From: an uncultured Sphingobacteriales bacterium
GTDB lineage: Bacteria; Bacteroidota; Bacteroidia; Chitinophagales; Chitinophagaceae
Direction of reading: 5' to 3'
Assembly: GCA_946887085.1 (NCBI GenBank)
Contig: CAMPKG010000063.1
Location: 1-12,697, forward strand
Length of the DNA: 12,697 nt
Below are positions 5,568 through 12,697 of this stretch, piece by piece; within the stretch, counting starts at the first letter, position 1, and the number at the start of each line of letters is the position of its first letter. The notes under the pieces were generated by a model. The model worked only from the letters and a program-made list of their open reading frames with translations. It did not search any database and had not been told where the DNA came from. The position numbers and the translations under genes were made by a program.

Positions 5568-6599
5568 ATGGAACTGGACAAGAATGAATGGAAGACGGTG
5601 AAGAAGGTTCTTGCAGAATGGCAGGAACAAGGGAGTATTACGAAAGAGAAAGCACAGGAACTGCGGAAAGGCGTAGAACTTAAAAGAACCGACAACCAGC
5701 AAATAGCCCAGTACTTTTTCCTGGTAGCCCTTTCGTGCATTCTACTCGCTTTCGGAGCCATATTTATAGACGATAAAGTCCTGGAACGTCTCAGGATCTA
5801 TTTTTCCCTGAGCAATATTGTGATAGCGGTATTGGCGGCAGCAGTATCTGTATTGTGGTTTTGGTATGTGAGGAAGAAACGAGCAAGTCTTAGCAAAACA
5901 GCATACGAGATCTACCTTGTAGTGGGTGCGCTGGCCAGCCTGATATCGCTCACCTATATATGTAAGGAAACAGGATTTGGTGGAAAGTACTCAGGATTTT
6001 TGTTTGCAGCGTCTGCGTTGTTATTCTCTTTAAGTACCGGATTCCGGTCGCGATTTCTCTGGGTTTCAGGTATTCTTGCGCTAATGGGTTTTTACGGTGC
6101 GATCACTAACCTGTATAGTGTCAACGATGAGTTCCTGGGAATGAACTACCCTATTCGATTCTCATTGTTTGGCCTGATCCTGCTGGGGCTGGCCGTATTA
6201 CAGAAGCAAAGAAATATATGGCCGGAGACAGAGCGTATCAGTTTCGTGATGGCTATGCTTATTCTTTTTACCGGATTATGGGGTGTATCTATCTTCGGTA
6301 ACTATAACGATCTTTCAGAATGGGCAAAAGTGAGGCAGTCGCAAGTGCTTGTATATGGGCTAATTTTCGGCTTGGCTGCAGCGGCATCGTTCTGGCTGGG
6401 CATTAAGTATAAAGACGATGCGGCCAGGGACATGGGCATATTCTTTCTGTTGGCCAATTTGTATACCCGGTACTTTGAGTTCTTCTGGGATAACATGAAT
6501 AAGGGGATATTCTTTGTGATATTGGCAGCATCATTCTATGGCGTGGGCAGATGGCTGGAAAAAAAACGGAACCGGGATTTTAGGAGATTAAAGGATTAA
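5568..6599 (+). CDS. DUF2157-type integral membrane protein
   Basis: A 343-residue predicted inner-membrane protein. Residues 1-45 form a charged helical cytoplasmic segment (KNEWKTVKKVLAEWQEQGSI), a layout typical of DUF2157 proteins. Nine or ten hydrophobic segments follow, at about 46-66, 82-100, 113-131, 141-157, 163-180, 197-212, 225-241, 259-279, 288-299 and 311-329. The C-terminus is strongly basic (EKKRNRDFRRLKD). LANLYTRYFEFFWDNMNKG (295-313) is the most family-like motif. The molecular function of the family is not known to me. The ATG at 5568 is the first in frame after the terminator-like hairpin at 5514-5539, so expression may depend on read-through or on a weak promoter near TATTTTAG (5548-5555). 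truA starts 50 bases after the stop but has its own promoter box. Confidence 0.8.
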   Translation: MELDKNEWKTVKKVLAEWQEQGSITKEKAQELRKGVELKRTDNQQIAQYFFLVALSCILLAFGAIFIDDKVLERLRIYFSLSNIVIAVLAAAVSVLWFWYVRKKRASLSKTAYEIYLVVGALASLISLTYICKETGFGGKYSGFLFAASALLFSLSTGFRSRFLWVSGILALMGFYGAITNLYSVNDEFLGMNYPIRFSLFGLILLGLAVLQKQRNIWPETERISFVMAMLILFTGLWGVSIFGNYNDLSEWAKVRQSQVLVYGLIFGLAAAASFWLGIKYKDDAARDMGIFFLLANLYTRYFEFFWDNMNKGIFFVILAASFYGVGRWLEKKRNRDFRRLKD

Positions 6600-6626
6600 C
6601 CGGGCTATTAAAATTCTTCATAATTG

Positions 6627-6634
6627 TATCTTTG
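6627..6634 (+). promoter_or_regulatory. -7 promoter box of truA
   Basis: TATCTTTG matches TAnnTTTG exactly and ends 15 bases before the chosen ATG at 6650. It contains the alternative TTG start (6632-6634), which argues that this TTG is promoter rather than coding sequence. A -33 TTG at standard spacing is not evident. Confidence 0.6.
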
Positions 6635-6649
6635 CGGCCACGGACTGAT

Positions 6650-7414
6650 ATGGCGAGATATTTTTTAGAAGTGGCATATGATGGTACGGCCTTTCATGGT
6701 TCCCAGCTGCAGGGTGATATAGCGACTGTGCAGCTGGAAGTAAATAAGGCGTTATCAACGATAGTCCGGGAAGATATCATCAGCTTCGGCGCCAGCAGGA
6801 CGGATGAAGGAGTACATGCCCTGTGCAACTTTTACCATTTTGATACGGGGCAGACATTGCATCCGCATTTTCTTTATAAGCTGAATGCCGTGCTGCACCC
6901 TAAAATTTCAGCTAAAGCACTTTATCAGCCAAATGACGCTGAGATGAATGCGCGCTTTGCTGCCATCAGCCGCCAGTACCGCTATCGTATCTACAATAAG
7001 AAAAATCCATTCCTGATAGACAGAGCGCTGATGTATCCGTATGCTTTAAATGCTGAGGTGCTTCAGCAAACGGCAGCCATTATAAAGGAGTATACGAACT
7101 TCGAGAGTTTTTCAAAACGCAACACGCAGACCTTTACTTTCAATTGCGAGATCATGGATTCGCACTGGGAAGAACATGAGGGAGAATTACATTACGTGGT
7201 AGAGGCCAACCGTTTTCTACGAGGTATGGTGAGAGGATTGGTAGGAACGCAATTGAGGGTGGCACGTGGCAGTGAAAGTATTGAGGGCTTCAGGAAGATC
7301 ATTGAGGTGAAGGACTGCACGAAGGCATATTTTGATGTGGCCGGACATGGCTTATACCTGGAGAAGATAAATTACCCTGATGGGAGCCTTGCTGAATTAA
7401 AGGACAAAAAATAA
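6650..7414 (+). CDS. truA: tRNA pseudouridine(38-40) synthase TruA
   Basis: A 254-residue enzyme that converts uridine to pseudouridine at positions 38-40 in the tRNA anticodon stem-loop; it acts in the cytoplasm. The start MARYFLEVAYDGTAFHG is the typical TruA N-terminus, and GASRTDEGVHA (47-57) holds the catalytic Asp at residue 52. RQYRYRIYNKKNPF and NRFLRGMVRGLVGTQLRVARG are the other family blocks. The length is normal. A longer reading from TTG at 6632 is rejected because that codon lies in the -7 box. The stop codon is part of the stem of the shared terminator with rocD. The gene is probably constitutive housekeeping and not functionally tied to its neighbours. Confidence 0.96.
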   Translation: MARYFLEVAYDGTAFHGSQLQGDIATVQLEVNKALSTIVREDIISFGASRTDEGVHALCNFYHFDTGQTLHPHFLYKLNAVLHPKISAKALYQPNDAEMNARFAAISRQYRYRIYNKKNPFLIDRALMYPYALNAEVLQQTAAIIKEYTNFESFSKRNTQTFTFNCEIMDSHWEEHEGELHYVVEANRFLRGMVRGLVGTQLRVARGSESIEGFRKIIEVKDCTKAYFDVAGHGLYLEKINYPDGSLAELKDKK

Positions 7415-7441
7415 AGGGCTGCAATGCAGCCCTTTATTTTT
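7411..7441. terminator. Bidirectional terminator between truA and rocD
   Basis: ATAAAGGGCTGCA (7411-7423) and TGCAGCCCTTTAT (7425-7437) are perfect 13-bp inverted arms around one central base (in practice a stem of about 12 bp with a tiny loop). T runs follow on the plus strand (7437-7441) and, through the A run at 7406-7411, on the minus strand, so it can serve both convergent genes. The truA TAA is inside the left arm. Confidence 0.9.
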
Positions 7442-7452
7442 GGCATTTTTCT

Positions 7453-8676
7453 TTATTGCAGATGCTGCAAGCTTTTTGAGATGATGCCTACGCACTCGTC
7501 TATTTGCTCAGCTGTGATAATGAGTGGCGGTGCAAAGCGGATCTTATCGCCGTGAGTCGGCTTGGCGAGCAGACCGTTTTCTTTTAGCTGAAGACAAAGA
7601 TCCCAGGCAGCTTCCTTCCCGGTATGATCGATGACTATTGCGTTCAAAAGGCCTTTACCGCGGATCAAGGAAATGTTAGGATGAGCAAGTTGCGCCAGCT
7701 TATCACGCAGTTCTTCACCGCGCGCAGCAGCATTCTCAGTCATTTTTTCATCTTTCAACACCTGTAGTGCTTCCATTGCTACTTTACATGCCAATGGATT
7801 GCCGCCATAAGTAGAACCGTGTTCACCGGGTTTGATGGTGAGCATTATCTCGTCGCTGGCAAGAACCGCAGAAATAGGTAAGGTTCCCCCGGAAAGAGCC
7901 TTGCCCAAAATGAGGATATCCGGATGGACGTTCTCATGGTCGCAGGCCAGCATTTTACCTGTTCGGGCGAGACCAGACTGGATCTCGTCGGCAATGAAAA
8001 GTACGTTAGCCTCTTTACAAAGCGCAGCAGCTTTACTGAGGTAACCCTCATCAGGTACCACTACCCCAGCCTCACCCTGGATAGGTTCAATCAGGAAGCC
8101 GACTACATTTTTATCCTGCAAGGCAACCTGCAGCGCAGAAATATCATTGTAAGGTATGGCCTCATAACCGGGCATGTAAGGACCAAAATTGGTAGTAGAA
8201 GACGGATCGGTGCTGAATGATATTACATTCAAGGTGCGACCGTGGAAATTGTCTTCACATACGATAACCTTTGCTTTATTCTTTTCTACCCCTTTTACTT
8301 CATAGCCCCATTTACGCGCCAGCTTTATAGCCGTCTCGACGGCTTCAACACCGGTATTCATCGGAAGCACCTTATCGTAGCCAAAGTATTTGGTGATATA
8401 CTCGGCGTATTCGCCCAGCAAGTCGCTATGAAAGGCACGAGAAGTAAGCGTTAGTTTCTGAGCCTGTGCAACGAGCACTTCAATAATACGTGAGTGGCAA
8501 TGTCCCTGGTTTACAGCAGAGTAACCGGAAAGAAAATCGTAAAAGCGCTTGTCGTCTACATCGTAAACGAAAACGCCCTCACCGCGAGACAATACCACGG
8601 GAAGCGGGTGATAATTATGAGCACCGTACTTCTCTTCTCTTTCTAAATACTTTTGTGTAAGCGGGGATAAATTCAT
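7453..8676 (-). CDS. rocD: Ornithine aminotransferase (ornithine-oxo-acid transaminase)
   Basis: A 407-residue class-III, PLP-dependent aminotransferase that transfers the delta-amino group of ornithine to 2-oxoglutarate, giving glutamate semialdehyde (arginine/ornithine catabolism and the proline link). Family blocks are present: [20 protein letters not shown] at the N-terminus, [22 protein letters not shown], the PLP Asp in FIADEIQSG (Asp230), the Schiff-base lysine in LGKALSGG (Lys259) and [14 protein letters not shown]. The length is usual. The ATG at 8676 is preferred over the in-frame ATG at 8688 because the -7 box at 8693-8700 would put the transcript start at or just past 8688. It shares a bidirectional terminator with truA. 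The glycan operon to its right is on the same strand with no strong terminator between, so some read-through is possible. Confidence 0.96.
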   Translation of the reverse strand: MNLSPLTQKYLEREEKYGAHNYHPLPVVLSRGEGVFVYDVDDKRFYDFLSGYSAVNQGHCHSRIIEVLVAQAQKLTLTSRAFHSDLLGEYAEYITKYFGYDKVLPMNTGVEAVETAIKLARKWGYEVKGVEKNKAKVIVCEDNFHGRTLNVISFSTDPSSTTNFGPYMPGYEAIPYNDISALQVALQDKNVVGFLIEPIQGEAGVVVPDEGYLSKAAALCKEANVLFIADEIQSGLARTGKMLACDHENVHPDILILGKALSGGTLPISAVLASDEIMLTIKPGEHGSTYGGNPLACKVAMEALQVLKDEKMTENAAARGEELRDKLAQLAHPNISLIRGKGLLNAIVIDHTGKEAAWDLCLQLKENGLLAKPTHGDKIRFAPPLIITAEQIDECVGIISKSLQHLQ

Positions 8677-8692
8677 TGTTGCCAGCATATGG

Positions 8693-8700
8693 CAAAATTA
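8693..8700 (-). promoter_or_regulatory. -7 promoter box of rocD
   Basis: CAAAATTA on the plus strand reads TAATTTTG on the minus strand, an exact TAnnTTTG. It is 16 bases from the preferred ATG at 8676, nearly the same spacing as the truA box, implying very short leaders for both. No clear -33 TTG is visible. Confidence 0.6.
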
Positions 8701-8753
8701 CGTATTTGCGCCTAAAGTTTCTTCACTGTATCCAGGGGGATGCTCGATTCATT

Positions 8754-10181
8754 TTATTGTTTTGCAGGGCGCCTTAATTCCAGTGATATAGAAATTAAAA
8801 TTGTGAGAGCGGCAATAACAAAACCCAGACTCAAACTGAGTTTGGCGGATAGATATAAACTGAAGAGATAATGTGTCGCCGTGAACAAAGAACCAAAGAC
8901 TGTAAGTTTCGCCAGCCAGTTCTTGTAGGGAAAAAGCGTCAAAACAGGTACCCCCAAGATTTTAGAAGTATGATAAAGGTAGAAACCAGCCTGCACATAA
9001 GTAGCTAACGAAAAGCTAAGAGCTATGCCAACCAAGCCAAGAAGCTGGTATAAAGGGTATATAAGCGCAAAGGCAAGAGCCAGGTCGATAACGGCACCGG
9101 TGTTGATGATCGCACCCCGGTTCCTGTTTTGCAGAACGGTGGTAAAACTATAAGCACGCAGCGGAATCATAAGGCAGGAGGCGAGGAAAATTGGCACAGC
9201 CTCCGAAAACTTAGAAGTGAATACGACATCAAATAATTCATGCCTGAAGAGAACAAAAAAGAAAAATAAAGGAAATACTACAGCGGATAAAAGACGCGAG
9301 GTCCTGTTTGCCAGGGCGACAGTGTAGGCTGGTTCGCTTTTATCTTCTTTTGATGCGAGTTGTATGAGCGTTGCACTTCCCGCTGCTCCTACAATGAGGG
9401 GAATGAACGGGATATCGACTGCGCCATTGAAATAAATACCCGAAATGCTTTCGGCAAGTAAGAGAGAAACGACAAACTTGTCAACCCAACGCGAAAGAAT
9501 GTTCAGGAAATCATACAGCCCCATGTGCAGCCATAATGAGCCAACGCCGGCTGTATATAACTCTTCACTTAGTGCTTCTTTTTTATGTATGAGCATGTAA
9601 GAATAAGCCGAAGCAAGATAGGAGACCAATTTCATGAACATAAGCACCAGCACATACGTAAAAATATCCTGGAGATCGAGGCCGTTGCTCAATGAGGCAT
9701 AATGGAGGTAAGCAAATGCAAGGGCATAGATAAAGTTTACCAAGGCCAACTGGCGGAGTTTTTTAAACACGATCAGCATAGACTCTGCAATAGCTGAAAC
9801 GGAGTGTATCAATAAGAAAATAAAGGGAAGCCAGAGACTATACCCCTTATTTAGCTGCATGAAAGCAAACACAAGGCAGACCAATAACAGCCAGGAGAAA
9901 AAATAATAGAAATACTTTGAATCGGCCCTGAACACAAGACGAATGAGAAATGCTGGCGGATAGGTAACAATAAAGACGTGAGCGCCAGCGCAGGCTATGG
10001 CAGCAAACACATAGAGCTGCACCCAGAAGTTCTGGTAGGAACCGTAAACGTGCTGTGCCAAATGCCTGGAATAATAAACCTGTACCAGCAGAACCGCCAA
10101 TACTGGGAAGAACCGGGTAAGAAAAATAAATACCGAGTTGCTAAATAAGATATCAGACTTTGCTTTGCGCAAAAGCGTCAC
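8754..10181 (-). CDS. Polysaccharide (Wzx-like) flippase, MATE/MVF-superfamily membrane protein
   Basis: A 475-residue protein with roughly twelve to fourteen hydrophobic segments and short polar loops, matching oligosaccharide flippases of the PST/Wzx type that move lipid-linked sugar units across the inner membrane. The N-terminus (SDILFSNSVFIFLTRFFPVLAVLLVQ as overlapping short blocks) has the amphipathic start and early Arg typical of the family; a mid-protein RWVDKFVVSLLLAESISGIY block resembles the 'D/R-F--S---G' region of Wzx proteins. It has no signal peptide. The start is a GTG at 10181; a stop in the same frame 12 bases upstream leaves little choice (TTG at codon 4 is the alternative). 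It overlaps the acyltransferase gene by 29 bases, pointing to translational coupling in one operon. The cargo is not evident from the sequence. Confidence 0.85.
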   Translation of the reverse strand: MTLLRKAKSDILFSNSVFIFLTRFFPVLAVLLVQVYYSRHLAQHVYGSYQNFWVQLYVFAAIACAGAHVFIVTYPPAFLIRLVFRADSKYFYYFFSWLLLVCLVFAFMQLNKGYSLWLPFIFLLIHSVSAIAESMLIVFKKLRQLALVNFIYALAFAYLHYASLSNGLDLQDIFTYVLVLMFMKLVSYLASAYSYMLIHKKEALSEELYTAGVGSLWLHMGLYDFLNILSRWVDKFVVSLLLAESISGIYFNGAVDIPFIPLIVGAAGSATLIQLASKEDKSEPAYTVALANRTSRLLSAVVFPLFFFFVLFRHELFDVVFTSKFSEAVPIFLASCLMIPLRAYSFTTVLQNRNRGAIINTGAVIDLALAFALIYPLYQLLGLVGIALSFSLATYVQAGFYLYHTSKILGVPVLTLFPYKNWLAKLTVFGSLFTATHYLFSLYLSAKLSLSLGFVIAALTILISISLELRRPAKQ

Positions 10182-10689
10182 ATTCAGACCGGTTTAATTG
10201 TTTTATGACTTTGGCAGGATTGCCTGCCAGCACACAATAACCTTCTTCAAAATTCCTGGTAACAATTGTTCCCGCACCAACGATAGTGAAATCGCCCAAC
10301 ACAACTCCCGGCAGCACTACCGATCCCATCCCAAACCAACAGTGCCGACCAATAACAATCGGCCCTGTTACTGAATGAGCTTCATTGTTTATAAAATCAT
10401 GGTTGGCCGATATTATACCAACACTGGGGCCGATATTAGTATAGTCGCCGATGGAGATGCCGTTTTTAGCATTGATATAAACATTTTGTGAATCACCGGG
10501 AAATACCCATTTGCCACGAACGATCTTTTCCGGGCTGTGTACCGTTGATGTATGGTGTACTGCCCACGTTACCCCGGCATTCTGACGGAGTATGCGACGA
10601 AACCAAAAATCGATCACGTAAAAACTCACGGGCAGGTCATGCCTTAAGCCGAAAATCTTTCGCATTAAGTATGAAGGCCCTTTGCTCAT
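10153..10689 (-). CDS. Hexapeptide-repeat (left-handed beta-helix) acyltransferase
   Basis: A 178-residue acyltransferase of the LbH/NodL-WbbJ-CysE-like type. Hexapeptide repeats run from about 68 to 145 (NVYINAKNGISIGDYTNIGP, then IVIGRHCWFGMGSVVLPGV, VLGDFTIVGAGTIVTR). His97 in SANHDF is the likely catalytic base, and AGNPAKVIK (155-163) is the usual C-terminal signature. Such enzymes O- or N-acetylate sugars in the cytoplasm using acetyl-CoA, and are common in surface-polysaccharide clusters. The ATG at 10689 is preferred: it follows the stop of the YfhO-like gene by one base, a typical coupled arrangement. A longer frame reaching 10764 would only read through that upstream gene. The 3' end overlaps the flippase gene by 29 bases. 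Confidence 0.9.
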   Translation of the reverse strand: MSKGPSYLMRKIFGLRHDLPVSFYVIDFWFRRILRQNAGVTWAVHHTSTVHSPEKIVRGKWVFPGDSQNVYINAKNGISIGDYTNIGPSVGIISANHDFINNEAHSVTGPIVIGRHCWFGMGSVVLPGVVLGDFTIVGAGTIVTRNFEEGYCVLAGNPAKVIKQLNRSECDAFAQSKV

Positions 10690-10690
10690 G

Positions 10691-12697
10691 TTATGCTTCG
10701 TCGGCCCCGCTTTCTTCTTTCTTACTTTTAAAGGCAGCCCATATACCGGCGATGCAGAGGCCAAACAGCAGTATACTGCTGATAGCTGCCATCATACCAC
10801 CCTGTGCGAAACTTTCCGATTCAAACCTGAATTCGATCTTATGCTCGCCTGCAGGTATCTTTAACCCGCGCAGAATATAGTTAGTACGGATGATCGGTAC
10901 TTCTTTGTCATCTATGAAAGCTTTCCAGTCAGGATACCATATATCAGAGAAGACGGCAAAACCCGCCTGACTATTCTTAGATCTGAAAGAAAGATTGTTC
11001 AGGCCATACTTAGTAAGGATGATGCTGGCGGCACTATCTTTTGCAGGCACGAAGTCGCCGAGGTCTTTCTTGTACGTATTACGAACAACAGCCGTTGTTG
11101 CAGCGTTGAAAGCACCGGCCACCTGGGTAGTATCACCGATTGTCGGCGCATTTAGGCTGGCCATTTCTTCATCAGCAGTGTTTACCCATTTGATCTCATT
11201 AACGAACCAGGCATTGCCAAGTGCGCCGGGATTAACCTGGGCCATTGGCGTTCTGTCCTGCGTGGGAACTATTACGAAACGAGTATTGAGCATGTTCAGC
11301 ACCTGGGAATTGAACTTACTGCCGTTCATGTGATTATCAATCATATCCTGGTACATTTCGAGTTTCGCAGGGCTGTAACCGCCAATTATTTTATGGTGGT
11401 AGGCCGGCATCGCATCATTGTAAACATCACCAGTTACGTCCAGCACACGATAATAAGGATCATTGCCAGCGCGGGCTTTAATCTCCCGGTCTACTTGTCT
11501 TGGTTCAAAGAGAGCTTCGTAGTCGCTATCGTCTATATAATTTTCTTCGTTGAGGTATTTATTGGCCTGGGGAATGAGATCAATTGCAATCAATATACCA
11601 AGCGCTATGATCATATGCTGAGCCTTTATCTTGCGTGTAGCAAAAGCCCAGAGTGTGGCAGCTGCCAGAAGTATGAATACCAGGCTTACCAGTCCGCTTT
11701 TCATGGCCATATCTGAGCGATCGTCCCTGATAGCATCCATTATTGGGCTTACTTTTGACGGATCCTGGAAAGCCTGCGTTAATTGCTGCCTTAAACCATC
11801 ATCGCGGGTTTCGCCATTGGCGCCAACAACATATTGGGCCTTGTAGTCGAAGAACATGCTTCCGCCCACGGCCAGCAGAGCACAAAGACCGCCGGTTATG
11901 ATTACAGACAAGCGCACTTTTTTCCAGAGCTCCTCCCTGCTGATCTTTTCTTTGATAGCATTGTTCAACGCCCATATGCCCAAAACCGGGAATAGCAGCT
12001 GCGGGATAGTGAGCATGATTGTAGGCGTGCGGAACTTGTTCAGCATAGGCAGGTTGTCGAACAGGAAATAGTTGAGCGAAGGGAAATGCTTACCCCAGGC
12101 CATTACTATAGAAATAACCGAAGCGGCAACCATCCACCACTTATGCGGGCTCTTTACTACAAAGAGACTTAGTACAAACAGGAAGCAAATGATAGCACCG
12201 AAATAAACAGGACCGGAGAGGAAACGCTGTGGCCCCCAGTATTTAGAAGCACCACCCGCTACCTGGGCAGCCGCCTGGTCGGGGTAACCCATTTCGAGTA
12301 CTTTCTCGTAAGTTTTTGAATTTTCATCCAAGCCGGATGAGGCGCCACCATAAAGATCAGGTACAAGAATGCAAAAAGTCTCTCCAATCCCAAGTGCCCA
12401 CTGGAAAGCGTAGTCTTTATCAAGACCACCCTTCTTCTTGCCTGTATCGTGACCGGTGCTAAGCTCACTCTGACCGCCGCGCATGGTATACTTAGTGTAT
12501 TCCATAGTGGTAAGAAGGGTTTGCATGTTGGAACCGACGCCGATAACAGCAACAATGGCAGCTATTGCGGAGGCTATGAAAAACTCTTTTATTCTCTTTT
12601 CGCGCAGAGCCAGGACAAACTGTACAATTACCATGAGTATGATGACGATCATAAGGTAATAGGCCATTTGCCAGTGAGCATTGGTGACGAAAAGCGC
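10691..12697 (-). CDS. YfhO-like multi-spanning membrane protein, 5' end outside the window
   Basis: The open frame continues through the window edge: ten further codons (ALFVTNAHWQ) lie upstream of the ATG at 12667 and read into QMAYYL, matching the NHxQMxYYL block internal to Bacteroidota YfhO proteins. The true start is therefore to the right; 668 residues are visible. Several membrane segments occupy the first half, and a large extracytoplasmic domain (about residues 390-630 of the visible part, with FSDIWYPDWKAFIDDKEV and LRGLKIPAGEHKIEFRF near its end) precedes one last membrane segment and a charged tail. YfhO proteins are GT-C-like; in Firmicutes they glycosylate teichoic acids, but their role in Bacteroidota is not settled. 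Its operon partners, an acyltransferase and a flippase, support surface-glycan modification. Catalytic residues expected near the N-terminus cannot be seen. Confidence 0.88.
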   Translation of the reverse strand, partial: ALFVTNAHWQMAYYLMIVIILMVIVQFVLALREKRIKEFFIASAIAAIVAVIGVGSNMQTLLTTMEYTKYTMRGGQSELSTGHDTGKKKGGLDKDYAFQWALGIGETFCILVPDLYGGASSGLDENSKTYEKVLEMGYPDQAAAQVAGGASKYWGPQRFLSGPVYFGAIICFLFVLSLFVVKSPHKWWMVAASVISIVMAWGKHFPSLNYFLFDNLPMLNKFRTPTIMLTIPQLLFPVLGIWALNNAIKEKISREELWKKVRLSVIITGGLCALLAVGGSMFFDYKAQYVVGANGETRDDGLRQQLTQAFQDPSKVSPIMDAIRDDRSDMAMKSGLVSLVFILLAAATLWAFATRKIKAQHMIIALGILIAIDLIPQANKYLNEENYIDDSDYEALFEPRQVDREIKARAGNDPYYRVLDVTGDVYNDAMPAYHHKIIGGYSPAKLEMYQDMIDNHMNGSKFNSQVLNMLNTRFVIVPTQDRTPMAQVNPGALGNAWFVNEIKWVNTADEEMASLNAPTIGDTTQVAGAFNAATTAVVRNTYKKDLGDFVPAKDSAASIILTKYGLNNLSFRSKNSQAGFAVFSDIWYPDWKAFIDDKEVPIIRTNYILRGLKIPAGEHKIEFRFESESFAQGGMMAAISSILLFGLCIAGIWAAFKSKKEESGADEA

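Noticed and set aside
8701..8753. A possible terminator between the flippase gene and rocD (ATCC...GGAT).
   Set aside because: The stem is only about four pairs with no real T-tract; too weak to call.
10690..10764. N-terminal extension of the acyltransferase to 10764.
   Set aside because: It lies wholly within the end of the YfhO-like gene and is not family-like; the ATG at 10689, one base after the upstream stop, explains the start.

Overview
The window looks like a piece of a Bacteroidota chromosome, most likely Chitinophagaceae or a close relative. The signs are start regions without clear Shine-Dalgarno sequences, several exact TAnnTTTG -7 promoter boxes of the Bacteroidota type, and gene families typical of that phylum: a glycine/tyrosine/asparagine-rich BON protein, a BlaI plus M56-peptidase pair, a YfhO-like membrane protein and a receiver-only response regulator. 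This placement is inference; no marker gene was compared with a database. No tRNA, rRNA, insertion sequence or CRISPR array was seen.

Layout. Bases 2-136 are the C-terminal end of a response-regulator receiver domain (+). A small unknown gene follows (189-419, +). Converging on it is a two-gene minus-strand operon (2485 down to 543). Its first gene encodes a disordered Gly/Tyr/Gln/Asn/Arg-rich protein with a C-terminal BON domain. Its second encodes a wholly low-complexity protein of the same composition, resembling the low-complexity domains of eukaryotic FUS/EWS proteins. Divergent from this operon is a BlaI-family repressor (2787-3167, +), preceded by two perfect TACGAA-N4-TTCGTA operators with a -7 box between them. 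It is followed by a BlaR1-like M56 metallopeptidase (3211-5118) whose periplasmic part carries five VDW repeats instead of a penicillin-binding sensor.

A 449-base gap (5119-5567) holds two small 8-bp tandem arrays, a strong terminator, a long imperfect hairpin and a second terminator just before a DUF2157-type membrane protein (5568-6599, +). Then come truA (tRNA pseudouridine synthase, 6650-7414, +) and, convergent across a shared bidirectional terminator, rocD (ornithine aminotransferase, 8676-7453, -). The right end is a tightly packed minus-strand operon: a YfhO-like multi-spanning protein (running off the right edge), a hexapeptide acyltransferase and a polysaccharide flippase. This suggests surface-glycan modification or export.

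The parts most worth attention are the low-complexity protein pair, the self-contained BlaI/M56 sensory module with its unusual VDW-repeat domain and clean operators, and the structured gap upstream of the DUF2157 gene.
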